Positions 55,808-64,000 of a DNA stretch of 64,000 bases are shown piece by piece (position 1 is the first letter of the stretch; each line of letters begins with the position of its first letter). Location of the stretch: contig NHNW01000004.1 in assembly GCA_002786025.1 (NCBI GenBank), positions 930,001-994,000 of the forward strand. Direction: 5' to 3'. The stretch comes from Zasmidium citrigriseum (Eukaryota; Ascomycota; Dothideomycetes; Mycosphaerellales; Mycosphaerellaceae). A program made the translations under genes and the position numbers. The notes below the pieces were generated by a model. It did not search any database. It was not told the DNA's origin and saw only the letters and a list, made by a program, of their open reading frames with translations.

Positions 55808-58282
55808 CTAGACTCCGTGAACACCCAATCGTGGGTTGAACGGGTTCCTAAATTTGATCTCGTTGGTATGCTCGATGCCTCTGAGGAGCTCAATGTTCTC
55901 GATCGGGTTTCCGTCGCGAGATGACCAGTTGGGAGCTCCCTTGAGGATGCCAAAGTCGACGATCAGAATACGACCATCCTGACTGGTAGCCACAATGCGT
56001 CGGTAGTCAGACTTTGCCGCAAGCATCCAGCTTGTGGTCCATTCTTCGCCTCTCCACAGCTCCTGTCCAGTCTCAAAGTCGTATACTCGAAGATCAAGGT
56101 CGTAGCTTCCAGACACCACGCGCTGGTTGGCACTATCCAACCACAGTGATCGCACAAGCTGCGAGTGACCTGTAAATTGCATGACCTCGCGGCCAGTCTC
56201 GGTCTCGAACTTGTAGGTGATGTTGTCGTTGCCACCTGCAAGCACATGCTTCATGTCTTCGGAGAACTCCACAGCTGCTAGACCGCGCTCCTTTGCGCTG
56301 AATTCCTTGATAAGTTTCATCTGGTTAAGATCCCACAGTCTGGCAATTCCATCACCGCTGGCGCTGACCAGAAGATGGCCTCGAAGCTGCACGGCATTGA
56401 CCGGTCCTCGGTGTCCAGTCAGCTCGCCCTTCGGTTCGTAAGTCTCACGATCCCAGACGATGATCCGAGAGTCTTTCGAGCAAGACACAATGTGCTTCTT
56501 GTCGAGAGCCACATCGAGAACACCTCCTGAGTGCTTCCTCAGTCGCTTGATTGGCTCGTATGTCTTGATGTCCCAAACCAGCAAATCAGAATCCGAAGAT
56601 CCAGTCACCAGCACTTCATCGTCATACTGCAAGCAAAGAATGCTGGCGTCGTGCCACTGCGATGGAACGTGGTAGATGCTCTCGCCGTATGCAGTACCGT
56701 TGACACTGGCGGTTGCCATGTGGAACGAGGGATAGTCGACGGTTCGGAGCACCTTCGGTCCAAGTGTGGGCTTGACGTTGGGCCCACCAATGACACGGAG
56801 ACATTGGAAGGTGTTGATATCCCACACACGAATAGTGCGGTCACGCGAACCAGTGATGATCTTCTCCTCGTCGAACTGCAAGCAGTAGACGCTGTCGGTA
56901 TGTCCTGAAAGGTAGACGGCCTTGCCCGCGTTCTCTTGTCCAGCACGCCAGTTCTCTTCCAAGTCCAAGCGTGCCTTGTACATCTTTCGCCATTCCTGGT
57001 TCGGCTTCTCCCTAGCAGGCCTACCAACACCGAGACCACCAACTTGGATCGGTGCTGGATCAGACATCACCTGTCGCATATACCTGCGAAGGAAGACCGT
57101 CCTCCAGACTGACGTGTCTGTAGCCATCTCCCGCCATTTCCTGCTCACGCGCTCGGCTCGGAAGAGCTCCTTGGCATCGAGGAAGGTAAAGATGTGGAGG
57201 GCGAGTTCGACGGGCAGACGGCAGAGGAAGTCGGAGTTGGATTCCGGGAGCGAAGGTTCTTCTGCCGACATGTCGACGTCGCCGTCACGGTCTCGAACGG
57301 ATGTCTCTGAAGCACTGTAGGTAGATAAGTCTGCTCCACTGTCTGCCGCGCTGCTCAACGATCCAACGCGGCCTCTGCGTTCATGAATGTCGTCGGTGTG
57401 GAATGAGTTCCAGGGATTGTTTGAGTTCCACGCCATGGCAGAGGAGGAGTGATTGTGCTGGGCAGCTGCCTTTCGTGCTCCTTCTCCGCCTGGCGCGGAA
57501 AGAATGGTGGGAGTGATTCTGCTCGAGGCAGGTCTCATGGGAATGCCGTTGCTGGCAGGAGCAGGCGTGTCTTTGCGTTCGCCCAGAAGCCACGGTGCCC
57601 GATACTTCCTGGGGCGGTCGTCGCCCTGGCGAGCTGTTCGCTTTGATGGCGACGTGGGTGGTCTTGTGGACGCATCACACCTCGCCTCAGCACCGGCAGC
57701 AAATTCGAGCCTGTGTGGCGTACTGGACCGTCGGCTCCTCGAGGTCGACACAACCGGTATTTGGTATTTGTTCACCGTGTCACGCAGTTCTTGAACACGT
57801 TCTCGATAATGCCGTGACCAACGCCGGCCGAGGGAAGCCGTCTTAGTCTCGCCAGGAGCGATGTCACCAGCGGCTGACATGGAGCTACCGTGACTTGGGA
57901 CCCTAGAAAAGCGTCTCCCAGACGGCTGGGCTCGTGCTTGAAGATTTACTCTAGACTGCTGGGCGGACCGGAGAGCCTCTTCTATGGAAAGGGTATGTGG
58001 AGCAGGATCAGGCTCGGGAGCATCGTCGAACTGGCCTTGCTGGGCCAGAATGTGCATGTCATTCGCGGTGTCGTCACGCGATAACCTCCTCCTGGTGGCC
58101 TCGATATGTGTATTGGCGAACTGGGCGGCGGCAGAGGCACGAGGGGTGATCTCGCCTTCCGAGCCTTCCTCCTCTTCGGCTATGAAGCTGATCCCCGAGG
58201 ACGGCGCGTGGACGGTATGCGGGCGAGCAAATTCGGACTGGGAGTTGCGGGCGGGCTTGTAGTCGAAAGGCGAGGACTGCAT
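55808..58282 (-). CDS. F-box/WD40 protein (SCF substrate receptor, beta-TrCP/FWD1-like)
   Basis: A single exon of 824 aa. The N-terminal 340 aa are low-complexity and Ser/Pro/Arg-rich. The F-box is at about residues 350-400 (FLCRLPVELALHIFTFLDAKELFRAERVSRKWREMA). Seven WD40 repeats follow from about 455 to 800, e.g. LSGHTDSVYCLQFDEEKIITGSRDRTIRVWD, VLVTGSSDSDLLVWD and HIVSCSKDSRIIVWD. Proteins of this plan link phosphorylated substrates to the SCF ubiquitin ligase. The layout, with its long disordered N-terminus, resembles fungal beta-TrCP homologues such as Neurospora FWD-1, which degrades the clock protein FRQ. That orthology is a guess. A probable Skp1-binding F-box and complete propeller indicate a working gene. 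Confidence 0.9.
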   Translation of the reverse strand: MQSSPFDYKPARNSQSEFARPHTVHAPSSGISFIAEEEEGSEGEITPRASAAAQFANTHIEATRRRLSRDDTANDMHILAQQGQFDDAPEPDPAPHTLSIEEALRSAQQSRVNLQARAQPSGRRFSRVPSHGSSMSAAGDIAPGETKTASLGRRWSRHYRERVQELRDTVNKYQIPVVSTSRSRRSSTPHRLEFAAGAEARCDASTRPPTSPSKRTARQGDDRPRKYRAPWLLGERKDTPAPASNGIPMRPASSRITPTILSAPGGEGARKAAAQHNHSSSAMAWNSNNPWNSFHTDDIHERRGRVGSLSSAADSGADLSTYSASETSVRDRDGDVDMSAEEPSLPESNSDFLCRLPVELALHIFTFLDAKELFRAERVSRKWREMATDTSVWRTVFLRRYMRQVMSDPAPIQVGGLGVGRPAREKPNQEWRKMYKARLDLEENWRAGQENAGKAVYLSGHTDSVYCLQFDEEKIITGSRDRTIRVWDINTFQCLRVIGGPNVKPTLGPKVLRTVDYPSFHMATASVNGTAYGESIYHVPSQWHDASILCLQYDDEVLVTGSSDSDLLVWDIKTYEPIKRLRKHSGGVLDVALDKKHIVSCSKDSRIIVWDRETYEPKGELTGHRGPVNAVQLRGHLLVSASGDGIARLWDLNQMKLIKEFSAKERGLAAVEFSEDMKHVLAGGNDNITYKFETETGREVMQFTGHSQLVRSLWLDSANQRVVSGSYDLDLRVYDFETGQELWRGEEWTTSWMLAAKSDYRRIVATSQDGRILIVDFGILKGAPNWSSRDGNPIENIELLRGIEHTNEIKFRNPFNPRLGVHGV

Positions 58283-59125
58283 TGTGTGCAGCGTGATTGG
58301 CGGGCCCCGGAGCGGTGGGCCTGGGAGTGAGTATTCGGGTTGGGTTGTTGTGGTTGCTGTTGTCCCAATGCGGCGATCAGGAGTCGCGACGGCCAGTCAG
58401 CGGGCGGCGGTGAATGCTGACGGCGAACCAGCACCCGGGAATCCAAAAGGTCAAAGCCAACAATGCGAAAGTCCAAGATGCAGCGCGAGATGTAAAAGAT
58501 CAAAGAGCGTTGGCGGGTCGGCGAGGGTGGCGCGGTGGTGGCGATGGGGGCGGGATAAGGAGTGTGAGGTGTGAGCTGAAGAACAGTACGGGGAAGCGTC
58601 GGTGCAGCGAGCCGGAATGGAGTAATAATAGACAAGCTGGCTCGCGACGGGCGTGCCGTCTTATGTCTGTCCTGTCCGGGCGGTGGAGGTGGTGGAAGTG
58701 GTTCAGGGCGACGCTGACGCCGACGAAAGGCTGAACGAGCGCGGCGAGGCAGGTCGGTGAGAGAGGCTCGATGTCCCTTCTGGTGTGGTGTGTTTCTGCG
58801 CCTTTGCATTGACTTTTCCGCAGCCAGACTCGCACCCGAAGCTGCCGGTCTTTGCCCGAGCCAACACCATCCCAAACCCTCGCCTTCAACTCACCAGCAG
58901 ACGTCACTTTTGCAAAGACTTCGTTTTCATTCACCTCTACGTACTCGCCGCCATCGCGACTTCCCGATCCAGACCACCACCCACGGAAGCACCGCCGCCC
59001 GCTGTCGCACCGCCGCTGTGCGCTGCCAGCTCATTCACCCACATCCATCCATCCATCCATCACGTCGTGTGCGTGCATCAGCTGACCCTCTGCTTGCCCG
59101 TTTGAGGCATCTACATCCTGTCAAT
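58283..59125. promoter_or_regulatory. Divergent promoter region with (CATC)n microsatellite
   Basis: 843 bp between the F-box gene and the DUF7704 gene. A (CATC)5 run lies at about 59042-59061 in the expected 5' leader of the plus-strand gene. Long open frames here are composition artefacts. Confidence 0.45.
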
Positions 59126-59667
59126 ATGCCGCCAAAGAGTGCTACCTCGTCCCATACTTTTCCGTGGTTCTACACTGCTTTCTTCCTCTACATTGAGCCC
59201 GTCGCCACCGCCGTCGGTGCCTACTATGCATTCCTCGACCAGCATGAATACATGCAATTGACCCTTCCTACCATTGCTGGTTGGGGCGGCGTCTCTACTC
59301 GCGAAAGCATCGTCCTGAACCAGCTGGCCAACCTATACTTTGTCTTTGTAAGTATTGTTTCGTCATGTCTTATATCTGCAAGCTCACATTCGCCCGCCAG
59401 GCACTGAACGAAGCCTTCGTTCTGCGAGTTACCAACGACCGCCGCGTCTGGAGCGTCTTCCTCCTCGGTCTCCTCATCGCCGACTTTGGTCACCTCTACT
59501 CTGTCCATCAAGTCGGGTGGGAGATCTACTACCAATTCTGGACTTGGAATTCGATGTATTGGGGCAACCTGGGTTTCGTCTATATTGGTGCGACAATGCG
59601 CACCGCATTCCTGCTGGGACTCGGACTTCCATCCAACTCCAGTAACCCCAAGAAATCCAAGGCCTAA
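59126..59667 (+). CDS. DUF7704-type four-helix membrane protein
   Basis: Exons 59126-59347 and 59401-59667, with intron GTAAGT..CGCCAG, give 162 aa. Four hydrophobic segments are visible: WFYTAFFLYIEPVATAVGAYYAF, LANLYFVFALNEAFVL across the splice, VFLLGLLIADFGHLYSV, and a last one in YIGATMRTAFLLGLG. The C-terminus is Lys-rich (NPKKSKA), as in ER-retained proteins. The sequence fits the fungal DUF7704 family; its role is unknown. No signal peptide is needed because the first helix serves as an anchor. Confidence 0.78.
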
Positions 59668-60827
59668 CGTTCACCGACAAGACATGCATGCATAAGCTGC
59701 CATGCACCCTCAGTCAGCTGAAGACGTGATACATCCATCATCCCGGCTCCTCGGCTTCGCTGAGACCGGCCCGAGTCCAATCCATAGTTTTCACGTCCTC
59801 TGGCGACAACCTTATTCAAACGCTCGGTACGTCTGAACAAACGTCAGATTCTTCTCCAAACCCCATCAATCGGCTAAATATCATTCCAGAACATGCCTAG
59901 GTTCGAAAGAACATCATGCGAGCCCAAACAATGGCCATGTTCCACCTGAACCAATCATCCTACTTTTGCCTCCATGCCGGAGCACCGCAGCACCGCATGA
60001 CTACGGCATTCCCTCAGCACCGCCGGCTCGAATGCGCTCTATTCTAATACCTCCACGTCCCAACCCAGTGGTACAACGGCCCAGCCTTTGTGTATGTTTG
60101 GAACCTTTCAGCCCTTCTGCAACACTGCCACGAACGACGGGGAAATGCCGTGAACACATGTTCCCGAAAGCCTTATCTCTGCGATGTCGGCCATTCAGAA
60201 TACGATGAAGTCAGCACGCCCACGTTTTGGCATGCTCTCTCACCAGATTGAGAAGGATTGCACGCGATCAAAGTGGAAATCCACGGAGTGCCAAATTGAT
60301 GCAGACTTGTCTCTCAATCCTTCATCACATCTATCACGACGCACAGGTGCTGGGAAAGCCATGATACAACGAATCCTCGTTTGATGGCTGCAGTAACGGG
60401 CCCATCTACTGAACAATTGTTCAACTGGTGAAGAGCTCCCACTCCGGCACTGTTCATCGCTTGGAACCATGGACTTCAGCTCCGGACTCTGACGGTCGGA
60501 TCAATATACTCTACATCGCATTGCAATCCTCGAAACTCGATTAAATTTTCCAAACATATCGATAATGCTATCTACAAGGCAGAAACCATCGTTCCTGACT
60601 CATTGCCATCTATTGCTTCAATCTCTTCACCTGACAAATCTACACTTGACACACCCTGCACATGTGGCGATGACGTCGGATCCAGCCCAAGCAACATCTC
60701 CACAATCAGTTTGAACTTCATCACTTTACCCCAACTTTCGGAGCAGACTCGAATCCAAACATACTACAGAACTTCTGGAACAGCAGACGGATCAAGATCC
60801 TGCAAAACATCACCACAACCAGCAAAA
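59668..60827. other. Intergenic region, no supported gene
   Basis: 1.16 kb. Open frames of 60-118 codons occur but none carries a domain. The last of them reads into the first exon of the SDR gene. Confidence 0.4.
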
Positions 60828-61748
60828 ATGTCTCTCTCAGGCCAGAATATTCTCATCACAGGAGCTTCCATGGGTAACCCTCACCCCACACCCACCACCG
60901 TCACCACATCACCTAACAACGCACCCCAGGCATCGGCGCCGCCATCGCCCAACGCCTAGCAAAAGAAAGCGCGAACCTGATCCTCACCGCAAGATCCGAA
61001 GACAAGCTCAAGACCGTCGCCCAAGAACTCCAGCAAACCTCTCCCTCGTCAAAGATTCTGAGGTACTCCGTCAACGTTCGAGACCACAAGCAACTCGACT
61101 CCGCCATCCGCGCCGCCGTGTCAGAACTTGGCCCCCTCGACGTCCTAATCAACAATGCTGGACTGGCGATTGGAGCTCCTAGAGCCTTTCCCGAGTTATC
61201 GATTGAGGAAATCGTCACCATGACGGAGACAAACATCGTTCGCCTCACCCTTGTCCACCCCCTTTCCCAGCCTTACTGATCGTGCCTTCTAGAACGGCTT
61301 CATGTTCGCCGCCCACTGTGCCCTAAACGCCGGCCAAATGCTCACCCGCAAAGCCGGCACAATCCTAAACATAACCTCCACCACCGCGCTCGAAGTACCC
61401 CCCTTCCCAGGCGAATCCGTCTATCACGCCTCCAAAGCCACGCAAGAAGCCTTCTCGAACGCCCTACGAACCGAACTCAGCGGGACGAATATCAAAGTTC
61501 AAGTTCTGAGACCGGGGGTCGTTGCGACGAACTTCCACGAACTGAGGGTGGGGTATGATCAAGGTAAGTATGATGAGTTTATGCAGGGGTTAGAGCCGCT
61601 TGTGGCGGGGGATGTGGCGGAGTGTTGTGCGTTTGTGTTGACTCAGGGGGAGAGGGTTTGTGTTAAGGCGTTGGATGTTGTGCCTACGGGGCAGAGGAGT
61701 TTGAGTGTTTTTGATCGGACGTGGAAGGAGCGGAACGAAGGTAGGTGA
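60828..61748 (+). CDS. Short-chain dehydrogenase/reductase (YMR226C-like)
   Basis: Three exons, 60828-60873, 60930-61237 and 61293-61748, give 269 aa. The joins restore ITGASMGIGAAIA (the cofactor motif TGxxxGxG) and ETNINGFMF. Other motifs are NNAG (LDVLINNAGLAIG), catalytic Ser in LNITSTTA, and YHASK with catalytic Tyr and Lys. The Arg in TARSEDKL after beta-2 suggests NADP(H). The sequence is close to the classical SDRs that oxidise serine or 3-hydroxy acids (YMR226C/YdfG type). Intron 2 has a weak donor GTTCGC. The last exon turns strongly G-rich and T-rich near its end. Confidence 0.88.
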
Positions 61749-62171
61749 TTGGAGGAGTATGACTTGATGATTGGCTAGATACGTTCGTCACAAGAAGCTA
61801 TTAGACACCCATTCACTCGTGTACAGCTCGTGTGATCCTGTATGACTTGGCTGGTACTTGTCCAAACGGCTGTCAGTGCGCTTGATCGTTCGTATAGGGA
61901 AAAGAGGGAGAAGAGTCGAGTAGTTGTTTTGAACTTCTTTGGTATTAAGATGCCGAATGCTTCTCTATCGTGTACATCTCTTCAGCGCCATCAATCAACT
62001 CCTCCCTCCCGAAGAAGCAAGCTGGTATATAACATGCATTCATGCATCATCGTAAAACGTGAACGCTCATCAACATCATGCTCTCTCCAGAAAACCCTTC
62101 CTCAAAGCCATCCAACCATCGATTGAACAGCCGAGAATAGGTTGTCGCTCCGGGGAGACAACAACCCTCCT
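61749..62171. other. Convergent intergenic region
   Basis: 3' flanks of the SDR gene and of the P-type ATPase gene. No feature is seen. Confidence 0.45.
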
Positions 62172-64000
62172 CTAAAACTTCGCAACCTTCTCACTGTCCA
62201 TCGAAAGGTATCTCTCGAAGACTCGGGTTTCCAAGTCGACGGAGTCTTGCCTGCCGCCGTTATTCCTCTTGCCCCTTCTGAAGTAAACCCTCTTCGCCCA
62301 CTTCCAAGCCTCAACACCAGCAAAGAAAAGTCCAGAGGCAATAAAAACAATCCCCCACTCCCAGCTAATCCCCGTATGTCTGAAAACCTGCCTGTTAATA
62401 ACAGGAATGTACAGAATCGGGAAAATCGTAATGAAACCCGCCATGATAGCCCAAAAGAGGAACTGGTTCCTCCAGACGTCGAGCATCCACTGGGTGAAGT
62501 AGCGTTCGGAATTGGGCTGCATTCGGAAGAATGAGCGGCGCATATCGATGACTTCCCAGGCGAGGAAGAGCGAGAACCATGTCAAGCAGGCGAAGCAGGT
62601 GGCGCGAGCCCGGAAGATGGTATCGCAGCCGTCGCCGATGGATTCGTTGCAGCGGACGCCGATCTCGCCGCCGCCCCAGGGGTAGAGGACCAGGACGAAG
62701 GCTGTGAGGCAGAGGGCTGCGAGCCAGATTCCCATGACGAGCATGTCAATCATGAGCTCGATTGTGAAGACGCCGCGTTTGAGGTTGTGAGGTCTGTGAA
62801 TAGGTGTTAGTATGTCAAGAGGTGTATCGGTGGCTCAGTGAAACTTACGGTCTTTGGAGAACGTCGGGCGCTTTCTCTTGGAATCCTAGACCCATGTCGG
62901 GAATACCAGAAGTAATCATAATGATCCAAAGGATCTCAATCGGTGAGATGGGGAACACGGATAGGTTCTCGGCATCCTTGAACACGAGGCCAATGAGGAG
63001 GACGAGCGCTTGGGAAATGTTCTGCGCAAGTAGATGGAGCACGAACTTCTGAATGTTATCAAACGTTCTTCGGCCTTCTTCCACGGCGGCAAGAATCGAA
63101 GCGAAGTTGTCGTCAGTAAGAATGATATCCGAAGCGTCCTTAGCAACGTCCGAGCCAGCCTGACCCATGGCAATACCGACGTCAGCGCGCTTGAGCGAAG
63201 GCGAATCGTTCACGCCATCACCAGTCATGGCACAGAAGCGGTTGCGGCGGTGAAGGGCTTCGATCATGCGGACCTTTGTCTGAGGGGCACAGCGAGCGAT
63301 AACCAGCGGGAGAACAGGCAGCTCATCGATTTCCTTGTCGCTGAGGGCGTCGAATTGGGAAGCAGTCATGACCATAGCATCAGCAACGTCCTTGCTCAGC
63401 TCGCCCATCTTCGACGGCAGAATGCCGACCTGAGCAGCGATAGCGCGAGCAGTGCCGGGGTGGTCACCAGTAAGCATATGGACTTCGATGCCAGCTTCGT
63501 GGCAACGGCGAACAGAGGGAGCAGATTCTGGACGAGGGGGGTCGAAGATACCCACAAGACCCTTGAAGTCGAGTTCGTTCTCGATGGCATTGCGGTCGAG
63601 TTCCTGACCCTCGGTGTACGTCTCGTTGTAATCCTTACTGGCCAGGGCAAGCACACGAAGTCCTTGGGTCGCGAGAGCCTCCATATTCTGGAGAATCTCA
63701 TCACGGAACTCATCGGTCATGGGGACGGATTCGCCCTTCGTGTTGACATACGTGATGCAAGAGTTGATGACTCGCTCGACGGCGCCTTTGGTGTAGGCGT
63801 ACATCTTCTCGGTGTGAAGGTCCTTGTAGATGACACTCATCTTCTTGATGTCGGAATCGAAGGGGAACTCGTGGAGCATCTTCATGGCTGGGTGCTCGCC
63901 GGCGACGGAGGCTCGTCTGTTCCATTGGAAGCGGGAAGCGAAGACTTGAATGGCAATTTCTGTTGGATCACCGCGGGCGTGCCAGGTTCCGGCATCGTTT
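62172..64000 (-). CDS. P-type ATPase, ENA-type sodium/potassium pump (type IID), 3' part
   Basis: Two visible exons, 62849-64000 (open at the window edge) and 62172-62793, are joined across a 55-bp intron (GTAAGT..CACAG) that restores LQRPPHNLKRGVF. The part present covers the end of the nucleotide-binding domain (GDPTEIAIQVFASR, KGAVERV), the hinge and P domain (MLTGDHPGTARAIA, MTGDGVNDSPSLKRADVGIAMG), and the C-terminal membrane helices. The phosphorylated DKTGT site lies beyond the window. The sequence DPPRPESAPSVRRCHEAGIEVHMLTGDHPGTA fits fungal ENA pumps, which export Na+ or K+ from the cell and help at high pH or salt. The Lys/Arg-rich tail is cytosolic. About 590 residues are in view. 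Confidence 0.9.

Noticed and set aside
58180..58875. 231-codon minus-strand Pro/Arg-rich frame upstream of the F-box gene
   Set aside because: It overlaps the start of the F-box gene in another frame. The low-complexity composition reflects a GC-rich leader region.

Overview
The window is nuclear DNA of a filamentous ascomycete. Most genes carry 1-4 short introns (about 45-70 bp) with GT..AG borders. The gene families present are typical of filamentous fungi: HET, PNP-NACHT-ankyrin, Zn2Cys6, UstYa/DUF3328, A-T-R reductase, fungal rhodopsin-like and ENA ATPase. The many small secreted proteins and plant-sugar enzymes suggest a plant-associated or saprotrophic Dothideomycete-like fungus, but the class is inference. 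No tRNA, rRNA, CRISPR or telomeric repeat was seen.

Layout. 1-4,127: three secreted-protein genes on the minus strand (one cut by the window edge, one 75-aa eight-cysteine protein, one 339-aa protein). 5,233-12,223: a full-length ABCC/MRP-type transporter and a divergent fungal rhodopsin-like membrane protein. 12,468-20,317: a carbohydrate block, in which a GH2 beta-galactosidase and a lactose-permease-like transporter are divergent over a shared 712-bp promoter, followed by a secreted GH5 hydrolase. An 11-bp palindrome occurs in that promoter and again upstream of the GH5 gene. 21,035-22,579: a HET-domain allorecognition-type protein with a C4HC3 zinc motif.

23,250-35,553: a candidate secondary-metabolite cluster. 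It has a short Zn2Cys6 protein, an MFS exporter, an adenylation-thiolation-reductase (A-T-R) enzyme divergent from the exporter, a DUF2306 membrane protein, a medium-chain reductase, a second stand-alone adenylation enzyme and a UstYa-type oxidase. A plausible scheme is that the A-T-R enzyme activates and reduces a carboxylic acid, the second adenylating enzyme activates another acid or amino acid, the reductase and the UstYa protein tailor the product, and the MFS protein exports it. The product is unknown; this is the best candidate here for an undescribed system.

35,991-45,040: a hypothetical membrane protein, a PhiA-like secreted protein, a LOG-type phosphoribohydrolase, an MCH-type MFS transporter, a 335-bp MITE with 46-bp terminal inverted repeats and a 9-bp target duplication upstream of a DUF202 gene, an unrecognised protein, and a small tandem repeat. 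45,277-49,728: a 1,435-aa NLR-like protein (nucleoside phosphorylase, NACHT-like, ankyrin) whose P-loop lacks the lysine. 50,738-64,000: mostly housekeeping genes (dynactin p62, a secreted FAD-linked oxidase, an F-box/WD40 protein, a DUF7704 membrane protein, an SDR and the 3' part of an ENA-type P-type ATPase).

Exon borders were set by eye from splice consensus, reading frame and family alignment from memory. No transcript data or database search was available.
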